From NCBI GenBank assembly GCA_003290165.1, contig QNQO01000836.1:1-64000 (forward strand): DNA of 64,000 bases. Direction: 5' to 3'. The notes under the pieces are model-generated. The model had not been told where the DNA came from. It made no database searches and was given only the letters and a program-made list of their open reading frames with translations. Both the position numbers and the translations under genes were made by a program. Positions 54,176-64,000 of the stretch are shown piece after piece. Each line of letters starts with the position of its first letter. Within the stretch, counting starts at the first letter, position 1. Origin of the DNA: Berberis thunbergii (taxonomy: Eukaryota > Streptophyta > Magnoliopsida > Ranunculales > Berberidaceae).

Positions 54176-56090
54176 ATGGCAGACAACTTTGAACTTACTC
54201 CTGGACATAATTTGTTCTATGTATGCAATAATTTTTACCGGGAACAGAAGGGAGCCGATTTGGTTAAACTCAGAAATGACTATCAGATTCTTGAACACCT
54301 AGAAGTTATCCCATTGCGCACTACCCACAGACCGTTGACGCCCCCGCAAGGGTTCATAGCTTTGCACAAATGCAAGTTCCAGGCCGGGCTTTGTTTTCTA
54401 GTTTCGGAGGACAGTTGGCACTTTCTGAGGCACCTTCACATTCCCCCTGCTCAAATGGTGCCCAACAGATTTAGAACCTTGATTGTTGTCCTTATCAAGG
54501 CAAGGATGTTGGCATTCGGTTAACTCCACGGGTACTCCACTCGTTGACTTCTCCTCGACTAAATGCTCACGGAGTCTACTGGTTAAGTACTTCGAAGTGC
54601 CTAGACTCCCTGTCTGATGACTTCAAGTTTTTGCTGAAGTATTGCTTTCTGACTTCTTCTAGCTCACCATACTTCAAGGTAGATGGGCAGCCGCTTGTCA
54701 GTTATTTCAAATTCGATCTCAGTGAAGTAATGTCCCTTATCATTGTTTTCTTTTATCTACATTTGATGAGATTGACATGTTGTCTTGCCATTTTGTGCAG
54801 GTAAGTTTGTGACTCAAATTCTTACTGAGGACGAGGAATTAGTGAGGAGGTCGTTAACGAGCTTCCTTTGATTGCTATTGAGGAGATCATAGCTTCAGAC
54901 AATGTTGTACGAAATGGTTGTTTAAATACTTCCATGTAGGCCCCATTGTGCGTTAGGTCGTTGCCGAGGTAGACTGGTAGCGACCATTCCAGGAAGAGGA
55001 AGCTCATGATAACAAGCCCTTCAACGCAGGCTGAGTTGGAAGCAGCCATGCAGCCCATTGGTCGACCTAAGAGAAAATGAGCTAGCAGCAAAACTGATTG
55101 TTCTTGTAACCTAACCCCGCTAGAGCGGGAAGTGATGGTTGCAGAGTCTTGGCCTAATTACTCCGCACAAGATATGGTTCTGAGGGTGCGGAATGTCTAT
55201 ATGGAACCTCCTACTCTAGTCGTTGTACTGGAAGGGAATAGTTAAGAGTCGGCAGATGCCGGCAAAGTCGATGTTGCCACTAATGATCTCCAGCATGTTG
55301 AGGTTGTTACCCTGGGAAGTGGTTATTCTCTCCTGCCCCATGAGCCTGATGCTGAGCATCGGGCTGATCCTTTACTTGAGAAGGCTCTAGGTGTGGAGCC
55401 GTTGTCTCCCAAAGGTCCCTTTGGATTTATTTCGATGGTTCGGGGTGATCTAGACTCTGATACTCATATTGACGTTCATGCTTTGGAGATGGCTTTTGCT
55501 AAGTTTTTTAAGTCGTATTCGGATACGCTTTATCGATCAAACCTCGTAAAAAGCTGCAGGAGGTGGCAGGCAAGGCACAGGCTGACTTGCGAGCCCAAAC
55601 TGCTGAACAAGAGAGTGCTGAGTCTGACTTGGCTGTTTTGTGCCTTGAGTTTGAATCCGAGCTGGGAGGGGCGAAGTCGAATTCATGAAGCTAAGGCTCG
55701 GGATGCGGATGTGCTGGCGGAGCAAAATTTGCTAAGACAATGATTGGTGGAAGTGGAATCTCATGTGGTTGCACTCTCACATAGACTATTGAAGGCGGAG
55801 GCAAGCTTAGAGTAGTCCAAGGCACAGCGCGTAACTTCGGAGTCTCGCGCTATCGCCTAGGGTAGGCTAGAACTGCTTGGATTGATTTAGGAAGAAAACC
55901 CCCACCTGAAGCATGACTTTGAACGATATAGGAAGGCTACTTTCTGGAGGATTGATGAGATGGAAGTCTTTGACTCTGTGTCTCCGTCCAGCGACTCAAA
56001 ACCAAATTCAGACATTGTTGCTTTATTTCTCGCAGTTCCTTCTAATGTAACTGGTTCTTCAGCCTCTGGAGGAAGCTTTCCAAAGTAGTA
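54176..56090 (+). pseudogene. Antisense ORF of Tat element 2 (gag-like plant transposon protein)
   Basis: Starts at ATG 54176 (MADNFELTPG) with about 115 open codons: YFRIxHH-type wording is lacking, but LTPPQGFIALHKCKFQAGLC and SWHFLRHLHIPPAQMVPNRF fit the PF04195-like domain (position along a 'rich in F/L, P-Q-x-x-P-N' segment). It then continues in changing frames (KVDGQPLVSYFKFDLSEV; DTHIDVHALEMAFAKFFKSY at 55460) to a coiled-coil end near 56090. It is read opposite to pol. Tat elements are known to carry such an ORF; its function is unknown. Confidence 0.65.
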
Positions 56091-56379
56091 GCAAGTTTTT
56101 GAACTATGATTTAAAAAAAGTTTGTCAAGTAGTTTTTGAATCTGCACCTTCTATAGCTTATATGTGCTATCATTCCATTGCACCAGTCTATTGTTTGAAT
56201 GATAAGTTCTGAAGTGCTATACTTCTTTTTATTTGACCCAATTTAACTTTCTTATGTTGAACTAGGCCATTTCTTGGGTCTTGATCTATCGTTATCAGCC
56301 AAAGTTGACTAGGCTTCGATCAGGTTCTGCGTTCATTGTGTGCGGAAGTACGATGATCCTGGCGAGCATCTTTGTCAGG

Positions 56380-57340
56380 CTATATGAGTACTGAATAAAC
56401 TTACATTTTGTGCCATTGTTGTCTGTTATTCACAGACTAGGTATTAGAGTGATAAAGTTCGTTCATCATTATTTATGAAAGGACAATGATACATAGTAAG
56501 CCGTTTTCACTAGGCTACATGAGCACTGCCTAAGCTCCCACTTTCTAGGCCGTCGTCATCCGTGCTATTCGGACTAGGCTTCGAGCGATAAGTTCGACGA
56601 TCACTATCTATAGTTGGGCAATGATCCCTAGCAAGCCATCTTCACCAGGCTACATGAGCACTGACTAAGCTCCACTTTGTAGGTCATCGTCATCTGTTTT
56701 ATTCGGACTAGTCTTCTAGCGATAAATTCTATAGTCGGACAATGATCCCTGGTAAGCAGTCTTCACCAAACTACATGAGCACTGACTAAGGACCCAATTT
56801 CTAGGCTGTCGTCATCTGTTATATTCGGACTAGCCTTCGAGCATTAAGATCGACGATCATTATCTATAGTTGGAAAATGATCCATGGCAAGCCGTCTTTA
56901 CTAGGCTACATGAGCACTGACTAAGCTCCCACTTTCTAGGCCATCGTCATCCATTCTATTTGTACTAGGCTTTGGGCGATAAGTTCGGCGATCATTATCT
57001 ATAGTTGGACAATGATCCCTGGCAAGCCATTTTCACTAGGCTACATGAGCACAGACTAAGCTCCCACTTTCTAGGTCTTCGTCATCCGTTCTGTTCGGAC
57101 TAGGCTTCAAGTGATAAGTTCGGTGATCATTATCTATAGTTGGGCAATGATCCCTGGCAAGCCGTCTTCACAAGGCTACATGAGCATTGATTAAGCTCCC
57201 ACTTTTTAGGCAATCGTCATCCAGTCTATTCATACTAGGCTTCGAGCGATAAGCTCGATGTTCATTATCTATAGTTTGACAATGATCCCTGGCAAGCCAT
57301 CTTCATCAATAACACTGACTAGACTCCCACTTTCTAGGCC
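56380..57340 (-). repeat. 135-bp tandem repeat array in the element 2 3' region
   Basis: About seven units starting around CATGAGCACTGACTAAGCTC at 56520, 56656, 56777, 56912, 57047 and 57182; spacing 135 bp except one of 121. Each includes CTTTCTAGGCC.TCGTCATCCG, GGACTAGGCTTCGAGCGATA and GGCAATGATCCCTGGCAAGC. A more diverged unit or two continue to about 57600. It lies between the pol end and the antisense ORF. Confidence 0.9.
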
Positions 57341-57669
57341 TTCGTAATCTTTTATTTGCTGATTAGGCTTTGACCTGACCATAAGCTATGTTTGACGGTC
57401 GTCCCCGACTAAGCTTTGGTCGGGTTTGGTAACCATTATCCATATTTATCCAACGATCCCTGGCAAGTCGTCTCGATCATGCACTAGAACGCTTACTAAG
57501 CTGCTACACTCTAAACTATTGACATCTGTTTAACGGACTAGGTATTAGAGAGAACTCGATATCATCATCGTTAGCTAGAGCTGACTGAGCTTTGGTTGAG
57601 TCTGATAAGTCTTACTCTTGTGTCTTGGCTTATCTAATTTACTGAGTGGGTTGGAGTCAGGTAATGGAA

Positions 57670-58434
57670 GACTTATTGGTAGTAGTGGATTTTTGGAAAA
57701 AGCGAATGTCCTCTATGGATAGTACATTTTAAGGTGTTCTACATTCCATGGCCTCGTAAGGCTTCTACCGTCCACGTTTTCCAACCAATACGTCCTTGGC
57801 CTATTGACCTCGGTCATCGTGTAGGCCCCCTCCCAATTTGGGTTCAGCTTTCCTACTTTTAGTTCTTTAGTGCTATGCTGAGTCTTTATGAGTACCCAAT
57901 CTCCAACTTTTAATTCACGTGGCTTGATTTTCTTGTTGTATTACTGAGTCATTCTTTCGTTGGTAGGCCGCTATTCTGGTAGATGTCTGATTTTTCCTTT
58001 CTTTGATGAGTCTAAAATGACGTGCAAAGCTTCTCCATTGTCTTTCATTCTGAATTCCTTTGTCTAGAAAGTCGGTATTCTGAGCTCTATCGGGACCATT
58101 GTTTCTGACCCATGCCCGGGCGAAAGGTGTTTCTCCGATGGGTGAAATTTTGGTGGTCTAATACGCCTAGAGTATCCCTGGTAGTGCTAAAACCCATTTT
58201 CCTTTTGAGTGCTTCCAAAATTGTTCTATTGGTGACTTTTGTTTTGCCGTTGGCTTGCAGATGTCCTGGTGAAGAGAAACGGTGGCTGATGCCAAGGTCT
58301 TTACATAGTTTCTCAACCTTGTTGCCTTGAAATTGGGTTCGGTTATAACTGACTACTGTTATTGGATTAGCAAACCTACAGACGATGGATGCCCATATGA
58401 ATTTCTCATTTTGATCGTGGCCTATCTTGGACAT
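57670..58434 (-). pseudogene. Tat integrase, element 2
   Basis: SPGHLQANGKTKVTNRTILE with the upstream CKDLGISHRF is the end of the integrase core, here with NG-K where GQ-E/N is usual (QANGKTKVTN versus QANGQ-x-E-x-N), i.e. the third catalytic Glu context is altered. The beginning, near 58500, and the end toward 57670 are frame-broken. Confidence 0.75.
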
Positions 58435-58919
58435 GGGCTAAACTTCGACATATTTAGTGAAGTAATCCACTATTACAAGGAGGAATTTCTTATTGGCTGA
58501 GGCCGAGAATGGTTCGACAATGTCCGTCCCCCTCTACGCAAATGGCCATGGTTGGTCATCAGAGTGAAGGACTATGCGGGAATGTGAGTATACGAAGCAA
58601 ACCTCTGACACTTGTCGCATTTGTGGACGGTATCTTTGGCATCCTATTGCATTTGCGGCTAATAGTATCCTAGAGTTAGAGCCTTGTGGGCCTGGGTCCT
58701 CTCGCCTGGGTGGTTTCTGCAGGTGCCGTCATGAATTTGGATAAGGACGCGGTTTGCCTCCGAGGAGGTTAGGCATTTGAGCAGGGGGCCCGTGGTTGAC
58801 CCTCTAAAGAGTGTACCGCGCTACCCTATTTTTCAGTTTTCTGGCCTCTGCCTTTTCGGTGGGGAGGGCCCAATTATTGATGTACTCAATAATGGGATTG
58901 ATCTAGCTTGAGTCTACTT

Positions 58920-59457
58920 CTATTGGGTAAAGATCATTGAACTCTTCTTCATCAAAACTTGACTGGTTTTAGAATTTGATGAGCCCATTAGCAGTCTCGG
59001 TAGTGGCTGAGACCTGCCTGGCTTGTGCATCGGCTTTTTATTATCGTCTCGGGGACACTGCAGGAGTGTGAATCTTCTAAATTGGCTTACATCATTATTG
59101 ACCTTCTTGTGAAAGGCTTTCATCCTCGGGTATTTGCTGTTGAACTCCCCTTTAACCTGGTTGACTACCCAGCGTGAGTCGCTAAACGCGATCAACTCAG
59201 TTATCTGAATCCTCTTTGCTAGCTTCATGCCGAGCAAGAGGGTATTTTGCTTCATTGTTTGAGGCTGAGAAACCAAACCTGAATGCCTTTTCCAAGGTAA
59301 AGCCGCAAGAAGATTGGACTGTGATACCTGCTCTGGTTTTTTTTTGTGTGGAGGATCTGTGGCAGTGTAGGATCCACCCTTGTTTGTCTGATCTCTGCTT
59401 TAAGCTGTTTGGTTGTTGTTCCCCACTACGAGTAAATTCAAAAATGAAGTCTGCCAA
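58920..59457 (-). pseudogene. Tat RNase H, element 2
   Basis: ADFIFEFT (59457) and GFSASNNEAKYPLARHEASK, then in a second frame AKRIQITELIAFSDSRWVVN and QVKGEFNSKYPRMKAF, match the RNase H of Ty3/gypsy elements (NNEAEYEALLAGL and SDSQLVVNQ of relatives). A frameshift near 59240 separates them. Confidence 0.8.
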
Positions 59458-60022
59458 TGTTGGGCTTTGATGTCAAATTGTCCTATTTTCATCGACCATT
59501 AAACCACCCTGCAACACTGTATGAAGTGGATGTTTGGTTAGGACTGTGATAGAGTGAGCCTGAAAGTAAGGCTACAACGTATTAGAAGAAACGACTAGTG
59601 CCAAAACCAACTTTTCAAGATTTGGATAGTTTGCTTCTGCTTCCACCAAAGCTTTGCTGGCGAAATACACCAGTCTATAAATCCCCTTATCATTTCATAC
59701 AAGAGTTGAATTAACGGTGTGATTCGAGTCGGCTAGATATAAGTAAAGTGTCTCTCCCGGGGCTAATTGCGAGAATAAATCGGTACTCTTCTTGTATGAC
59801 TTTAGATTTTGGAAGGCATGTTTGCACTCTTCAGCCCAGTTGAAGTTATTACTTCCTCAAAGAATTTTGAAGAAAGGGGCACTTATCTGACGATTTAGAA
59901 ATAAAACTATTGAGTGCTGCCACCTTCCCAGCCAGGCTATGAACTTCCCTGATGGAGTTCAGGGACTTCATGTCGAAAAGTGCCTAGATCTGCTAATATT
60001 CCACTCTTGTTTACTTTGTAGC

Positions 60023-60454
60023 CTAGGAACTTGCCTGACTCAACCCAAAACGTACATTTTTACGCTTCATCCGATACTTGCGGAGCTTGTCGAATGCTTT
60101 GGAAAGGTCGCATATGTGATCTTGGCTATGGAGGCTCTTGACCAACATGTCGTCTACGTAGACCTCCATGTTCCTTCTGATTTGGCTTTCGAACATCCGG
60201 TTCACTAGTTGTTGATATCTTGCACCTGCATTTTTTAGTCCGAACGACATTACCCAATAACTGTATATTCCTCTTTTGGTTATGAAAGAGGTTTTCTTTT
60301 GATTCGGGGGGTCCATATGAATCTGATTGTGCCTAAAGTAGGCATCTATGAAACTCAAGAGGCCGTGTTCGAAAGTGGCATTTACAATTTGATCGATGCG
60401 GGGAAGTGGAAAACTACCATTCGGACATGCTTTGTTCAAGTCAGTGTAGTCCAC
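60023..60454 (-). pseudogene. Tat reverse transcriptase, element 2
   Basis: Reads MDYTDLNKACPNGSFPLPRI, DAYFRHNQIHM, FGLKNAGARYQQLVNRMFES and the catalytic box YVDDMLVKS with both aspartates present, then DLSKAFDKLRKYRMK. The open frame covers about 143 residues; the N-terminal palm and the thumb continuations are shifted. This is the best-preserved pol piece of the array. Confidence 0.88.
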
Positions 60455-60957
60455 GCAGATTATTCACTTTCAATTTTTCTTTTTAACCAAGATTGTGTTT
60501 GCCAGCCAATCTGGGTACTGTGCCTCATTTGATCATGTTTGCATTGAGTAATCTCTTCACTTCTTTGTTTATGATCTGGTTCCTGTTGGGAGCCACAAGT
60601 CTTTTCTTCTAACAGGTTTTCATGCCTGAAGTTGATGGGTGATTATGAAGGGGTCTATTCCCACCATGTCCCACATCGTGCAAGAAAAGTAGTCTTGATT
60701 CTGTCGTAGTAGTGTTATTAGTCTTTAAGCAAATTCCTTGCTTAGTCGGGAACCTATATGGACGACTCTATTGTCACTAGGGCTATCCAGATATACAGAC
60801 ACAGGTTCCACCTCGGATTGTCCGATGTTGGGTCTTCCCCTCAGGCTGACAGGAGCTTCCTTGTCTAGGAGCGGAGAGCCCTCCTTCTACTAAAGACCCA
60901 GGCTAGGGGATGCATCAGCCGTGGGCTCAATCTTTCGTTGATGGCCATCAAGCCACT

Positions 60958-61569
60958 TTAGTATTGCGTAGTGGCAGCCATGGTGACCAGCTGATTTCCT
61001 CGTAATTTGCCTACTACCTGATTGACGGGGTATTTGATACACCGGTGTAGAGTGGAGACTGTTGCCTCCATCTGGTGGAGCCAGAGCCTCCCTAGCATGA
61101 TGTTGTAAGTGGACAATTCATCGACCACCGTGGATTCCTGAAGAATTATTTTCTTAAGTCCTGGTTCTCCTGCCAATATTGTCAATCTGATCTTCCCCTT
61201 AGGGAGATACTTCTCCTTGCTGAGTCTGACGAGTGGATCTTCTGAGGGGCTTAGGTTTTCTTCTTTCAACTTCATGTTTCATAATGTGTTGAGGAACAAT
61301 ACATTCAAATAGCTTCTGGTGTCTACCAAAGACCTTCTTACTTCCCAGTTGGCTATGAATAACAATATTACCAAGGCATCATTATGCGGGCTGCTGATGC
61401 CCTTGAGGTCCCTAATTGTGAAAGTCAGGGGCAGGCTCTGGATTTGGGCTAGAAAGTGTTGTATTTGGTGGTCCTCAAAGGTTGACTTGATGCGCAATTT
61501 GCGGAAGCATCTTTTCTGGGACCTGTTGGACCGTTCGGTCATTGAGCACATTCTGTGTAGGATGTACAC
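60958..61569 (-). pseudogene. Tat protease region, element 2
   Basis: DALVILLFIANWEVRRSLVD followed by TRSYLNVLFLN: the active site should read D-T-G-S and reads D-T-R-S. After a frame change, LSPSEDPLVRLSKEKYLPKG and STYNIMLGRLWLHQMEATVS (the I-L-G-R-P-W-L context, with P changed to L) follow. Not functional. Confidence 0.82.
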
Positions 61570-62112
61570 TCTATCGGCGTCCCTCCTTGTGCCTCAAAGG
61601 AAAGAAGATTTTTTTTGGATTCCGCTTATTTCTTGGTGGTCAACACCTCGTCTAGAGTGATATATCTTTGGGCATCCCTTAGCAGGTTTGCCATATTGGT
61701 GGGGGGGTATAGGGTGAGGAAATTATAAAACTTGCCGGTGAAGGCAGTGATGGTTGTTTCATCGCTACACCATTGACGAGGTCAACTAGTCATTGAAGTG
61801 CGTGACTTAGTCCCTCAACGTCTCATTCGGCTTCTATTTCATGGATTTGAGTGTCTTTACCGTTCGTATGATTTATTGCATCTGAGTTGACAGTAGGTCC
61901 ACACTCGAGTCCATCGCGGCTGCCACCGACATGAGGGCTTGCGGGGGGGTTCTCCAGCGGTAGTGGTACCGGAACAGGAGGTGTCTTTAGTTCGAGCGTT
62001 CGAGGGCTCAACAACTTTTCCATAGGTGCAAGACCTCGTTGTCACCATATTTCTGATTTTTTTGGGAAATGTGTATTACTCTTTCTTCTAAGAAACTCTG
62101 TCGTTCCTCACT
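61570..62112 (-). pseudogene. Tat gag remnant, element 2
   Basis: The frame beginning near 62048 reads MVTTRSCTYGKVVEPSNART with a proline-rich stretch; the rest toward 61570 is in changing frames. The position, directly after the primer-binding site, supports gag. Shortened compared with typical Tat gag. Confidence 0.55.
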
Positions 62113-62114
62113 GA

Positions 62115-62128
62115 CGGCGCCAAACCGA
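62115..62128 (-). other. Primer-binding site, element 2
   Basis: TTTGGCGCCGTC on the - strand, four bases after the LTR end CTACA; same as at 53250. Confidence 0.75.
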
Positions 62129-62797
62129 TGTAGTTGATTCTTGCACTCCTTATTCTCCGTTACCTAAACCTGTACAAGTAGCATACGTGAGCTAAAAACC
62201 ACTTTGTAGTAGTTGATGACACTCTAATGTTTAAGTTAGATAAGGCTTAAGAGAGGCTTAAAACTATAAATTGGGGTTCTGTAGCGTACCTTAAGTTCAT
62301 CGACCTTATCTCATTTTTATAGTGTGAAAGCCATTGTTTGACCAGGCCTTTGGTGGCGTAGTTTAGGGAAAGAGATCTTACTAGAGATCCTTTACTGTTT
62401 GGGAGCTGTCCATGTAGAAAAGTTTCTCTACACGACTTGTGCTCCTAGGTCTATGGGAGAGGTTCCCTTTCTAAATGTTGTTCATGCAAGGAAGTTCTCT
62501 TGCCCGACTTATACTCTAATATTTGTTTCCTAGTCGGATCCGATGTATTGCTAGCCTGCATGTCTTGGGTCAATTTATCCATATACTTGCCTTATGAAGG
62601 CTTCTGAGTATCGGGCTTGACCTTCTGATGTATGGGCTTATTAAAGCGCTGCAATTCGGGTCCAACATTCTGGAATCTGCCATTAGTGGGCTTAATGTTG
62701 TACATGCCTCGCTGGAATGAGCGTGCAATTGGGCTTATTTTGTTCTGTTGATCATGACACGTGTATGGTGCCAATCAGATGAAAGTTTGGTGTATCA
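62129..62797 (-). repeat. Tat LTR shared by elements 2 and 3 (669 bp)
   Basis: Matches 53262-53948 throughout (for example TTAAGTTCATCGACCTTATC and GGAATGAGCGTGCAAT). Directly beyond its TGTATCA end, at 62798, lies the pol end of another element, so it is 5' LTR of element 2 and probably 3' LTR of element 3, without antisense ORF or tandem repeats in between. Confidence 0.85.
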
Positions 62798-64000
62798 TCA
62801 AATATGTTCATGGTCTGTTAATTTTTACCACTTTGGATGGTCCTTTCCAATTCGGATTAAGTATGCCCCTGCCTGGTTCTTTTGTGTTGAGTTGAATTTT
62901 TGGGAGTACCCAATCACCGACACTCAACATGCGAGGCTTTACTTTTTTGTTATAGTAGCTAACCATCCGTTTTTGGTAGGTTACTGTTTTGATTCAAGCC
63001 TTTTCTTTCTTTTCTTTGAGGAGATCCAATCCAACTCTCAATGCTTTATTGTTATCCTCTGCTCAAAATTATTTAGTTCTGAATGTTGGCATACCAATTT
63101 CTACGGGTATCATTTATTCAGACCCGTATGCTAAGGAAAAAATAGTCTCTCCCATTGGAATCATTTTCATTGTTCTGTAAGCCCAAAAGATGCTTGGCAG
63201 TTCGAACATCCACAATCCCTTTGATGCTTCGAGCTTTCTTTTGATCGTCTCTAGGATTGTTCTGTTGGTGGCCTCAGCTTGATCATTTGCCAGTGGATAG
63301 GCGGGTGCTAAGAAATGTTGTTGGATGCTCAAGTTTTCGCACAACTTCTTAACCTTTTTGCTTTTGAATTGCTCCCCGTTGTCTATGACAATCACTATTG
63401 GGACTTCGAATTTGCATATTATGTATTTCCAGATAAACTTTTCAATTTGAGCTTTTCCTATCTTTGCTAACGTCTTCACTTCTACCCACTTAGTGAAGTA
63501 ATCTACCGCTACAAGGAGGAATTCCTTTCTATCGAACATTGGGAGCAGCCCTACGTTGTCCATCCCCCATTATGCGAATTGCAATGGACTACTTATCGGG
63601 ATTAGATTTTGGCTTGGCGCTTAGTATACGGGACTAATCTTTGGCATTTATCACAGGCGCAAATAAATGTGAGTATACAGGGCAAATCTTTGGCATTTAC
63701 CAAAGGCGCAAACGAGTTTATTTGCATCCACTTGCATTGTCGGCCAATAATACCCTAGTGTCATGGCTTTGTGGGCTAATGTTCTTCCTCCTGGATCGTT
63801 TCCACATGTACCATGATGAATCTCTCGCAGAATATAGTTAGCATTGTCAGGTTAGAGTCATTTTAGTAGCGGGCCAGTGCAGATCTCCAATAGAATCTGT
63901 CTTTGATCATCGTGTACCGTGCTGCTCGATTTCACAATTTTTGGGTCTCAATCTTGTCCGTTGGAAGCTTTCTGTTCATTATATACGTGAGGATTGGAAT
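62798..64000 (-). mobile_element. Tat-type element 3, pol end (runs off the window)
   Basis: Integrase sequence on - with one open frame at 63563-63114: LLVAVDYFTKWVEVKTLAKI, IDNGEQFKSKKVKKLCENL, and YPLANDQAEATNRTILETIK. Catalytic D (VDYFTKW), D (DNGEQF) and E (QAEATN) are all in place. It is better preserved than the integrase of element 2. Upstream, 63564-64000 holds frame-broken zinc-finger-side integrase/RNase H sequence. Confidence 0.85.

Larger units (their letters stand above)
53262..62797 (-). mobile_element. Tat-lineage Ty3/gypsy element 2 (about 9.5 kb, LTR to LTR)
   Basis: From right to left on -: 5' LTR (62129-62797), primer-binding site, gag, protease, RT, RNase H, integrase, a tandem-repeat region, the extra + strand ORF and the 3' LTR (53262-53948). 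The order and the antisense ORF are characteristic of the Tat lineage. All genes are interrupted. Confidence 0.85.

Overview
The window reads as a transposon-dense, non-genic stretch of a flowering-plant nuclear genome, probably a eudicot: AT-rich, short exons with GT..AG introns, and clearly plant gene families. I found no complete, intact host gene. Nearly all recognisable sequence is nested mobile DNA and fragments of host genes carried inside it.

Left part (about 2.0-26.6 kb, all on +): CACTA (En/Spm) transposons. A left terminus at 2034 opens element A, whose transposase gene TNP2 is frameshifted and whose TNPA gene is cut at 8558. A second left terminus begins at 8559 (element B), inside A's TNPA. 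B has its own TNPA (13.3-15 kb), then a series of host gene pieces with introns kept: RNA-dependent RNA polymerase, DUF21/CBS protein, an unidentified protein, GDSL lipase, monoacylglycerol-lipase-like hydrolase, and, after a right terminus at 24398, an SDN/REXO-type exonuclease and TIM22. A second right terminus ends at 26603. A 212-bp direct repeat (19656, 23376, 25725) recurs between the captured blocks.

Middle (26.6-38.4 kb): a decayed LINE ORF1 fragment (-), a decayed Athila-like Ty3/gypsy element (-; integrase 29-30 kb to gag 34 kb), AT-rich sequence, then two head-to-tail LTRs.

Right part (37.4-64 kb): a tandem, partly recombined array of Tat-lineage Ty3/gypsy elements on the - strand (LTRs at 37357-38417, 53262-53948 and 62129-62797) with primer-binding sites, a polypurine tract, a 135-bp tandem repeat array and extra + strand (antisense) ORFs. 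One antisense ORF was split by a complete 10.5-kb CACTA element C (39269-49794, target duplication AGT). C encodes no transposase and instead carries fragments of at least seven host genes: TBC RabGAP, COP1-interacting-like protein, exportin-1, bifunctional nuclease, ABCC transporter, ABC1 kinase and a kelch/coiled-coil protein.

How it fits together: the retrotransposon array is the older substrate at right; the CACTA family inserted into it and into its own relatives and transported DNA copies of host genes. All captured pieces lie in the same orientation as the transposase genes and most keep splice sites, so chimeric transcripts or siRNA precursors are plausible; this is inference. Gene identities were assigned by recognising protein motifs by eye; no database search was made.
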